A stretch of DNA of 64,000 bases from an uncultured Clostridia bacterium (lineage in GTDB: Bacteria > Bacillota > Clostridia > Oscillospirales > Ruminococcaceae), in assembly GCA_947630555.1 (NCBI GenBank), contig CANRIA010000003.1:1-64000 (forward strand). Direction: 5' to 3'. Positions within the stretch are counted from its first letter, which is position 1. Every line of letters starts with the position of its first letter. Made by a program: the position numbers and the translations under genes. Shown one piece after another: positions 19,796 through 26,978 of this stretch. Below the pieces are notes generated by a model. It worked only from the letters and a program-made list of their open reading frames with translations. It had not been told where the DNA came from and did no database searches.

Positions 19796-20677
19796 ATGGT
19801 AAACAGTAATTCGGAGCTGCTGAGCGGCGACAGTGAATACATTATAGATGTAAATGATGTTACCGTAAGGTTTAATAAAGCTACAGAAAAAATAAACGAT
19901 CTTAAAGAGTATTTTGTAAAGCTTGTAAAGCATCAGCTAATGTTTCAGGAGTTTTTAGCTCTGCAAGATGTTTCACTGCATATAAAAAAGGGCGAATCAT
20001 GGGCTATAATAGGCACTAACGGAAGCGGCAAATCTACACTTTTGAAAGTAATAAGCAAGATACTGAAGCCCTATAAGGGCAGTGTTGAGGTAAGGGGTAC
20101 TGTGGCTTCTCTTATAGAGCTTGGCGCAGGCATTGACCCTAAACTTACCGCAAGGGAAAATATATATCTTAACGGCTGCCTTTTGGGTTATGATAAAAAG
20201 TTTATAGACAGCAAATTTGACGAGATAGTTGAGTTTTCTGAGCTGGAAGATTTTCTCGATTCTCCTGTGCAGAACTTTTCTTCAGGTATGAAATCGCGCT
20301 TGGGATTTTCGGTAGCCACTATAGTGCAGCCCGATATACTTATTGTTGACGAGGTGCTTTCGGTAGGCGACGTTTTGTTCAGAAAAAAGTGTATGAATAA
20401 AATGAACGAAATGCTTTCAACAGGTACAACACTGCTGTTTGTTTCGCACAATATGCAGCAGGTTCGCGCCATGTGCAATAAGGCGATCTGGCTCAACCAC
20501 GGCAAGGTGCTTAAAATAGGAGATGCAAAGGAAATTTGTGATGAGTATGAAACAAATATAGAAGCTATAAAAGCTGAGGAACGCAAGAAACGCGCTCAGG
20601 CTGAAAAGGCTCTTAACGAACAGGCTGAAAATATCAGAAAAAAGAGAGAACAGATGAATGCAGCCAACAAGCAGTAG
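19796..20677 (+). CDS. Polysaccharide ABC exporter ATPase (Wzt/TagH type)
   Basis: A 293-residue ATP-binding subunit. Walker A GTNGSGKST (73-81), an ABC signature in the variant form FSSGMKSRLGF, Walker B ILIVDEVLSVGD and the switch SHNMQQV are present. The form of the signature, and SLIELGAGIDPKLTARENI, are typical of polysaccharide exporters. The C-terminus is a charged helical tail (KAEERKKRAQAEKAL) and not the carbohydrate-binding domain found in Wzt proteins that recognise a chain cap. Export is therefore probably TagH-like and cap-independent. Twenty-one bases follow the permease gene. Confidence 0.92.
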   Translation: MVNSNSELLSGDSEYIIDVNDVTVRFNKATEKINDLKEYFVKLVKHQLMFQEFLALQDVSLHIKKGESWAIIGTNGSGKSTLLKVISKILKPYKGSVEVRGTVASLIELGAGIDPKLTARENIYLNGCLLGYDKKFIDSKFDEIVEFSELEDFLDSPVQNFSSGMKSRLGFSVATIVQPDILIVDEVLSVGDVLFRKKCMNKMNEMLSTGTTLLFVSHNMQQVRAMCNKAIWLNHGKVLKIGDAKEICDEYETNIEAIKAEERKKRAQAEKALNEQAENIRKKREQMNAANKQ

Positions 20678-20698
20678 AAAAGAAAGGAAGATGTAAAA

Positions 20699-22546
20699 AT
20701 GTCGGAAACAACTATAAAACTGCAAAATGTCATAATGCAGTATGATGCTGATGCCAACCTGCGTGAGTATTCTGAGCTTATGCACAGAAGCGCCATGACT
20801 CAAAAAATGACACATATCATATATGATGCTGAAGATAACAGCCATATATTAACAAAATATAAGTGCGTTGATTTTACTTCTTATTTCAACTGCCTGCAAG
20901 TAGGCTATCTTAAAGAACATACAGCGGCTAAAAGTTTTAAGTTCGGCATAACTTTCAAGGGCAAGGGCTCTATTGAATTTACCGAAGTTTTCAGCAATTC
21001 AAAGAACGTTAACTATTCTGTTCTGCTGCAGCAGCCCCTTGCAAGCAAAGAAAAAACCACGGTGTTTATTGATATTCCCGATACCGACAAGCCGCTTGTT
21101 TCATTCACTATAACTGCTACAGAAGAAATGCGGATATACGGCGCTGCATATTATGCCGATATAGAGGAGAGCGATATAAGAGATATAAGCATATCGCTTG
21201 TTTCAACAACGTTTAAAAAAGAAGCCTTTATAAAGCACAATATAAAGCTTCTTAAAGATAGTATTCTTAATAAAGATACCGATATGAACGGCAAACTGTT
21301 TGTTCATATAATGGATAACGGCAGAACACTTGACCCTTCGCAGTATGACAGCGAGAACCTTAAAGTTCACCCGAATCAAAACGTTGGCGGTGCAGGCGGC
21401 TTTACCAGAGGCATGATAGAATCGCTGCATATGGAAAACAAGCCTACCCACGTTCTGCTTATGGACGACGACGTTATGGTGATGCCCGAAAGCATTTTCA
21501 GAACGTTTTATCTGCTTAGAATAGTAAAGCCCGAATTTGCCGACTGCTTTGTAAGCGGCGCAATGTTTGACTACGACGAAAGATATACGCAGTATGAGGA
21601 CGTAGGTTATGTTCACAAGGGGGACGGTTCATACGGGCCGCTGAAAAAGAGCCTTGATATGCGCAAGGTGGAATCGCTGATCAAAAACGACCAAATGGCT
21701 AAAAGAGTCTGCGAGGATATGTACGCAGGCTGGTGGTTCTGCTGCATACCTGTAAAAGCTATAGAGGCGAAAGGTCTGCCGCTGCCTGTGTTTGTTAGGG
21801 GCGATGATGTTGAGTTCAGCATACGCAACAAGGCAAGGTTTCTGACACTGAACGGCATATGCATTTGGCACGTTGGCTTTGCAGGCAAATTCAATGCCGC
21901 TATGGAGCTTTATCAGGTGCACAGAAACAGCCTTATAATTCAGTCGGCAAGCAATATCTGCGGCGATGTTGATTTTATAAAGCGTATGAAAACGCTGTTC
22001 TGGAAAGAACTGACGAGGTTTGCTTATAATAACGCCGAGCAGATAATTGATGCTATTGACGACTATATGAAAGGTCCCGACTATTTAAAAAAGCTTTCGG
22101 GTGAGCAGTGCCTTAAAGAACATTCGGCAAAGAACGATAAACTTGTGCCGTATGCAGACCTGCCGGCTGAATATAACCTTTCAAAAGCAGATGCCTACAG
22201 CTACACAAGGCTGAACATCATAAAGAAAGCTATATATGTGCTTACCATAAACGGTCACTTGCTGCCGGGTATATTCCTCAGGCGTTGGCCGGAGATAATA
22301 TCGTTTGACTGGTTCTTCGTTCCCGGAAAGAACTTCCGCAGGAAAATGCTTGTGGCAATAAATGAAAAGGACGAAACTGCGTGCGTTCGCAGAATAAACC
22401 GCCGCCGCTGTTTCAAGCTTATAAAGCGTTACAGAAAGGTCATGAAAAATTATAATAAGCACCATGAAACTGTAGACAGAACATATGCTGAAGCATTTTC
22501 TGTTATGACTTCGGAAGAATTTTGGAAGGAGTATCTGGGCATATGA
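20699..22546 (+). CDS. GlfT2-like galactofuranosyltransferase
   Basis: A 615-residue enzyme resembling mycobacterial GlfT2, which polymerises galactofuranose from UDP-Galf. Residues about 1-165 form a beta-rich N-terminal domain. The GT-A domain shows IMDNGRTLD, NQNVGGAGGFTRGM (about 226-240), the metal site LLMDDDVMV (about 253-261), GWWFCC, and RGDDVEFSIR with the catalytic-base region, then IWHVGF. The C-terminal about 180 residues are helical. AAAGGAAG precedes ATG 20699. UDP-galactopyranose mutase in the same operon supplies UDP-Galf, which supports the assignment strongly. Confidence 0.9.
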   Translation: MSETTIKLQNVIMQYDADANLREYSELMHRSAMTQKMTHIIYDAEDNSHILTKYKCVDFTSYFNCLQVGYLKEHTAAKSFKFGITFKGKGSIEFTEVFSNSKNVNYSVLLQQPLASKEKTTVFIDIPDTDKPLVSFTITATEEMRIYGAAYYADIEESDIRDISISLVSTTFKKEAFIKHNIKLLKDSILNKDTDMNGKLFVHIMDNGRTLDPSQYDSENLKVHPNQNVGGAGGFTRGMIESLHMENKPTHVLLMDDDVMVMPESIFRTFYLLRIVKPEFADCFVSGAMFDYDERYTQYEDVGYVHKGDGSYGPLKKSLDMRKVESLIKNDQMAKRVCEDMYAGWWFCCIPVKAIEAKGLPLPVFVRGDDVEFSIRNKARFLTLNGICIWHVGFAGKFNAAMELYQVHRNSLIIQSASNICGDVDFIKRMKTLFWKELTRFAYNNAEQIIDAIDDYMKGPDYLKKLSGEQCLKEHSAKNDKLVPYADLPAEYNLSKADAYSYTRLNIIKKAIYVLTINGHLLPGIFLRRWPEIISFDWFFVPGKNFRRKMLVAINEKDETACVRRINRRRCFKLIKRYRKVMKNYNKHHETVDRTYAEAFSVMTSEEFWKEYLGI

Positions 22547-24906
22547 ATAAAAAGGGCAGAATATACAGAACACTTGCCGCTGCAAAGCACGCATTTTTTG
22601 AAAATCCTGAACAGCCGCCAACAGATGAAAATAAGCCGGAAGAAAAAGTATTGCCTACAAAAGTTGAAGACCCTGTAACGGTGGCAGATCTTAAAAGTGA
22701 AAACTGCACCGGCTGTGGGGCGTGCTATGCTGTCTGCCCTCAAAATGCAATAGAAATGAAAAAAAGCAGCGAGGGATTTTTGTCACCTGTTATTGATCAT
22801 AGTAAATGTATAGAATGCAAAATATGCGCTAAGACTTGTCCTGCTATGAACGAATGCAAAGACAAAAATACAGAAACCCCGGAATGCTTTGCGGTAAAAG
22901 CCGACGATGATATAAGAATGAAAAGTTCATCGGGCGGCGTTTTTACTTTGCTGGCGAATAATGTTTTCAGCCGCGGCGGAGTAGTTTGCGGCGCTGCGTT
23001 TACAGATGACTTTCATGTTGAACATATTATTATAAGATCTCCCGAACAAATGTATAAATTGAGAGGTTCAAAATATGTTCAGAGCAGCTGCCACGGTGTT
23101 TTCAGAGAATTGAAAAAACTCCTTGACGATGGCACGCCGGTTTTGTTCAGCGGTTGCCCTTGTCAAGTGGCAGGTCTTAAGGCGTTTTTGAAAAAACATT
23201 ATAAAAATCTTATCACTATGGATATAGTATGCCATGGTGTGCCGTCTCCTGCGGCATTTGAAAAATATCTTGAAGAGACCTGCGACATTTCAGATATCAA
23301 GGAATTTCGCTTCAGAATAAAATCAGCAGGGTATAACTGCCTTAATCTTGAAATAATTTATAAAGACGGCACAAGTCAGCTGAGATGTATCGAAACAGAC
23401 CCTTATGAACAATGCTTCCACGGTTCGGTGATGCTGAGGGAGTCTTGCTATAATTGTAAATTCGCCGAGCTGCCAAGGCGCGGTGATATAACCGCAGGCG
23501 ACTTTTGGGGCATAAGTCAGTTTGATAATACTATCAATGACGGCAAGGGCGTTTCGCTGATGCTTGTAAACAACAAAAAAACTAAAGCTTTGCTTGAGAA
23601 TATCAATACAAGCGCTCAGAGTGTCCAGCCGGCGCCTTTGGAGGTTGCACTGCGCAATAACAGATTTGGCGCGAAGATCGGTCTGAATGTGAACAAACGA
23701 AGAAACTTCTTTGATCTTCTTTCAAGGCAAAGTTTTCTGAAAGCGGCGGAGTATTCAACAAAAGATAAATATGATGTAGGCATAATGGGCGTGTGGTACG
23801 GCTGCAATTACGGCAGTGTTGCAACATATTTTACACTGCATGAAATTATATCCGAGATGGGTCTTTCGGTGCTTATGATAGATAAGCCTAACGTATATAA
23901 AGATGATCCCGAAAATGAAATGACACATTCAAGGCGTTTTGCCGCAGAACATTACAAAATGAGCCGCAGATATGACCTGCATGAGCTGGGGCAGCTTAAC
24001 AGAAACGTTGATACTTTTGTTATGGGCTGCGATCAGGTATGGAACCGCGGCATAAGCCTAAACTTTGGCATGGCAAATTACTTTGACTTTGTTGATGATG
24101 ATAAAAAGAAGATATCTTATGCTTCATCATTCGGTCATAGCAAAGATAATGCCAACGAAAGAGACAGGGTCGTTATAAAGCAATATTTTGATAGATTTGA
24201 CAGCATATCTGTAAGAGAGGCTGACGGCGTAAAAATATGCGAGGAGGTATACGGAGTAAATGCAAAGCAGGTTATAGACCCGGTATTTTTGTATGACAAA
24301 ACAAAATATGCTCAGCTTTATAATAAGTCTGCCGCTGCAAAAAGAACCGATCTGCCGGAAAAGTATATATGCACCTATATTTTAGACCCTACACAGGAAA
24401 TAAAAGATGCCATAGCTTGGGTATCAGAAAAAACGGGCATGAAGGTAATAAATATGCTTGACGGTTTTCCGTGGAGGTTTGATATAAACGTTGAAAAGAT
24501 GGCAGGCTGCACCGGAGAAATAGCCGAAGACGTTCAAGTGGAAGACTGGCTGTATTATATAGCTAACTGTGATTTTCTGATAACCGATTCCTGTCACGGA
24601 ACAAGTTTTGCAATAATATTTGAAAAGCTGTTTATCTGTATAGGAAACAAGGAGCGCGGTCTTTCGCGGTTTGAATCTCTGCTTGGCATGTTTGACCTTA
24701 TGGACAGAGTATTTTTAGATCCAAAAGAAATAATAAATAATGATAAGGTCTTTGAGCCTATAGACTTTGGCAGGCTTAATGATATAATTGAAAGAGAAAA
24801 GAAAAGTTCACTTGAATGGCTGAAAAATGCACTGTTTTCACCAAAGAAATATCGCTCGCACCGTGCGTATGCGGTATATGACGAAAGAATGGAGGATAAA
24901 AAATGA
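22543..24906 (+). CDS. Fusion: FrhB-type Fe-S domain + polysaccharide pyruvyl transferase
   Basis: A 787-residue protein. Residues about 48-110 hold two ferredoxin-like 4Fe-4S motifs, CTGCGACYAVCP and CIECKICAKTCP. Residues about 120-390 match the coenzyme F420 hydrogenase/dehydrogenase beta-subunit family (SSGGVFTLLAN, FSGCPCQVAGLKAFL, CHGVPSP, GDITAGDFWG). From about 410 to 740 it matches polysaccharide pyruvyl transferase (IMGVWYGCNYGSVATYFTL, GCDQVWNRG, YASSFG, ITDSCHGTSFAI). The start at 22543 overlaps the previous stop (ATGA), and the end overlaps glf. It may add pyruvate ketals to the glycan; why an Fe-S oxidoreductase is attached is unknown. Confidence 0.85.
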   Translation: MNKKGRIYRTLAAAKHAFFENPEQPPTDENKPEEKVLPTKVEDPVTVADLKSENCTGCGACYAVCPQNAIEMKKSSEGFLSPVIDHSKCIECKICAKTCPAMNECKDKNTETPECFAVKADDDIRMKSSSGGVFTLLANNVFSRGGVVCGAAFTDDFHVEHIIIRSPEQMYKLRGSKYVQSSCHGVFRELKKLLDDGTPVLFSGCPCQVAGLKAFLKKHYKNLITMDIVCHGVPSPAAFEKYLEETCDISDIKEFRFRIKSAGYNCLNLEIIYKDGTSQLRCIETDPYEQCFHGSVMLRESCYNCKFAELPRRGDITAGDFWGISQFDNTINDGKGVSLMLVNNKKTKALLENINTSAQSVQPAPLEVALRNNRFGAKIGLNVNKRRNFFDLLSRQSFLKAAEYSTKDKYDVGIMGVWYGCNYGSVATYFTLHEIISEMGLSVLMIDKPNVYKDDPENEMTHSRRFAAEHYKMSRRYDLHELGQLNRNVDTFVMGCDQVWNRGISLNFGMANYFDFVDDDKKKISYASSFGHSKDNANERDRVVIKQYFDRFDSISVREADGVKICEEVYGVNAKQVIDPVFLYDKTKYAQLYNKSAAAKRTDLPEKYICTYILDPTQEIKDAIAWVSEKTGMKVINMLDGFPWRFDINVEKMAGCTGEIAEDVQVEDWLYYIANCDFLITDSCHGTSFAIIFEKLFICIGNKERGLSRFESLLGMFDLMDRVFLDPKEIINNDKVFEPIDFGRLNDIIEREKKSSLEWLKNALFSPKKYRSHRAYAVYDERMEDKK

Positions 24907-26018
24907 ACAAGCATTACGATTATCTGATAGTCGGCGCAGGTCTTTACGGGGCTGTGTTTGCATATGAGGCAAAAAGAAACGGCAAAAGCTGCCTTGTTAT
25001 TGACAAGAGAAGTCACGTTGGCGGAAATATATACACCGAAAACAGGAGCGGCATAAACGTTCATGTTTACGGTGCGCATATTTTCCACACCAGCGATAAA
25101 TTTGTGTGGAATTATGTGCAGAGGTTTGCGGAATTCAACCGCTACACAAACTCTCCTATAGCAAGATATAAAAACGAGCTTTACAATATGCCGTTCAACA
25201 TGAACACCTTCTCAAAGATGTGGAATATAGTCACCCCCGATGAAGCTATGGCTATCATAGAGGAGCAGCGCAAAGAAATAAAAGGCGAGCCGAAAAACCT
25301 TGAAGAGCAGGCTATCTCGCTTGTCGGCAGGGATATATACGAAAAGCTTGTAAAGTGCTATACCGAAAAGCAGTGGGGCAGAGACTGCAAGGAGCTTCCT
25401 GCGTTTATAATAAAGCGGCTGCCCGTTCGCTTTACCTATGACAACAACTATTTCAACGACAGCTACCAGGGCATACCGATAGGCGGCTATACCGCTGTTA
25501 TAGAGAAGATGCTTGACGGCATTGACGTGATGCTTGATACAAATTATCTTGAAGACAAGGAAAAATTTGATGCCATGGCTGATAAGGTGGTATACACCGG
25601 CGCTATTGATGCTTACTTCAACTATTGCTTTGGCAACCTTGAATACAGAAGCGTTCGTTTTGAAACCGAGGAGCTTGACACGCCGAATTATCAGGGCAAT
25701 GCGGTTGTCAATTACACCGACAGCGAACACCCTTACACCAGAATAATAGAGCATAAGTTCTTTGAATTCGGCACGCAGCAGACGACCATTATTTCTAAAG
25801 AATATTCAGCCGAATGGAAGCCGGGCGACGAGCCATACTACCCCGTGAACGATGAAAAGAACGGCGCATTGTTTGCAAAATACAAAGAGCTTGCCGACAA
25901 GGAAAGCAAGGTAATTTTCGGCGGCAGACTTGGCGAATACAAGTATTACGACATGGACAAGGTAATTATCGCCGCGCTGGAAACCGTTAAGAAAGAGTTT
26001 GGGAAAGTATCGGAATAA
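24903..26018 (+). CDS. glf: UDP-galactopyranose mutase
   Basis: A 371-residue flavoenzyme that interconverts UDP-galactopyranose and UDP-galactofuranose, feeding the Galf transferase upstream. It has the FAD-binding start YDYLIVGAGLYGAVFAYEA, VIDKRSHVGGNIYTE, HVYGAHIFHTSDKFVWNYV, the active-site CYTEKQWGRD and RLPVRFTYDNNYFND, and ends with FGGRLGEYKYYDMDKVI. Length is normal. The start overlaps the previous stop by four bases; it closes the operon and a strong terminator follows. Function is near certain, and its presence defines the polymer as galactofuranose-containing. Confidence 0.97.
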   Translation: MNKHYDYLIVGAGLYGAVFAYEAKRNGKSCLVIDKRSHVGGNIYTENRSGINVHVYGAHIFHTSDKFVWNYVQRFAEFNRYTNSPIARYKNELYNMPFNMNTFSKMWNIVTPDEAMAIIEEQRKEIKGEPKNLEEQAISLVGRDIYEKLVKCYTEKQWGRDCKELPAFIIKRLPVRFTYDNNYFNDSYQGIPIGGYTAVIEKMLDGIDVMLDTNYLEDKEKFDAMADKVVYTGAIDAYFNYCFGNLEYRSVRFETEELDTPNYQGNAVVNYTDSEHPYTRIIEHKFFEFGTQQTTIISKEYSAEWKPGDEPYYPVNDEKNGALFAKYKELADKESKVIFGGRLGEYKYYDMDKVIIAALETVKKEFGKVSE

Positions 26019-26040
26019 TGCTATCAGTACAAAAAAACAG

Positions 26041-26068
26041 CCCGGAAGGCAGCAGTCTTCCGGGTTTT
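26041..26068 (+). terminator. Intrinsic terminator of the polysaccharide operon
   Basis: Perfect 8-bp stem CCCGGAAG/CTTCCGGG, 8-base loop, then TTTTGTATTTT. Confidence 0.88.
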
Positions 26069-26102
26069 GTATTTTGGGGCTTTAGCAGGTGCGGGCGGTC
26101 AA

Positions 26103-26816
26103 TTATTGCGCTTTACGATTATTTATATCTTCAAGCAAATTGTCAACTTCATCATAGCTGTAAGTCTTTCCTTTGTAAGTTATGCTGTCAAGGCTCGTGC
26201 AGTCTTTAAAAGCATATATGCCTATATCTGTCACGCTGTCGGGAATAACTATGTTTTCAAGGCTTTCACAAAAGGCGAAAGCGCCTCTGCCTATTTTGCT
26301 GACACCTTCCGGGAGGCTGATGCTTTTAAGGCTCTTGCAGCCCAAGAACGCAGCAGAAGCTATTTTTGTCACACTGCCGGGGATATTTATGCTTTCAAGA
26401 TCTTCACAACAGCTGAAGGTGCCTGTGCATATTTCGGTAACGCCGCAGGGCAGTTTTATGCTTTTAAGGCTCTTGCAGTTTGCAAAAGCTAAGGTAAATA
26501 TCATTTTTACGCTGTCGGGAATATTTATGCTTGCAAGGCTTTTGCAGCCCGAAAAAGCAAGGTGGCGTATTACGTCAATGCCGCATGGCAGTTTTACGCT
26601 TGTAAGGCTTTCACAGTCTGTGAAAATCATAGAGCCTATTTCTGTCACGCTGTCGGGAATGGTGATGCTCACAAGGTTTTTGCAGCCCTCAAAAGCGCCT
26701 TCGCCTATCTCGGTAACGCCGTCTGCAATAGCCACGTTTACAAGGTCGAGCCTGCCCTTATACTCTTCTTCGCCTGCGCTGTTAAGCACGGCTGTTTTGT
26801 TTTCTTTATCATTCAT
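26103..26816 (-). CDS. Leucine-rich repeat protein, BspA/LRR_5 type, no signal peptide
   Basis: A 237-residue protein made almost entirely of eight tandem repeats of 23 residues with the pattern IxIPDSVTEIGxxAFxxCxSLxS. This is the BspA/Treponema-type LRR_5 fold, usually on the surface and involved in binding. Here the N-terminus (MNDKENKTAVLNSAGEEEY) has no signal peptide or anchor, so it appears cytoplasmic or exported by an unseen route. Every repeat keeps a Cys at the same place, giving an aligned Cys ladder. GGAGG precedes the ATG. It is monocistronic with a perfect consensus promoter. Ligand unknown. Confidence 0.85.
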   Translation of the reverse strand: MNDKENKTAVLNSAGEEEYKGRLDLVNVAIADGVTEIGEGAFEGCKNLVSITIPDSVTEIGSMIFTDCESLTSVKLPCGIDVIRHLAFSGCKSLASINIPDSVKMIFTLAFANCKSLKSIKLPCGVTEICTGTFSCCEDLESINIPGSVTKIASAAFLGCKSLKSISLPEGVSKIGRGAFAFCESLENIVIPDSVTDIGIYAFKDCTSLDSITYKGKTYSYDEVDNLLEDINNRKAQ

Positions 26817-26890
26817 GATCTTAACCTCCTTTTATCTAAAATTTTAATTGATACTATGCATATATAAGATGATACTTGTCGGCTGTATAT

Positions 26891-26919
26891 ATTATAGCAT
26901 ATATATTGTTATTTGTCAA
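26891..26919 (-). promoter_or_regulatory. Consensus sigma-A promoter of the LRR gene
   Basis: On the minus strand TTGACA (26914-26919), 17-bp spacer, TATAAT (26891-26896): both hexamers perfect. It lies just beyond the feoB terminator and leaves a leader of about 70 bases. Confidence 0.75.
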
Positions 26920-26929
26920 CAGTAATTTT

Positions 26930-26963
26930 GAAAAAACCGCCGACAAAATTTATTGTCAGCGGT
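26930..26963 (-). terminator. Intrinsic terminator of feoB
   Basis: On the minus strand ACCGCTGACA/TGTCGGCGGT (one G-T pair), 8-base loop, then TTTTTTC. Confidence 0.8.
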
Positions 26964-26978
26964 CAACGTTGATTGTTA

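Noticed and set aside
26182-26847. A 221-codon plus-strand repetitive frame opposite the LRR gene
   Set aside because: The periodic sequence is only the reverse reading of the LRR repeats; the minus frame has GGAGG, a consensus promoter and family motifs.
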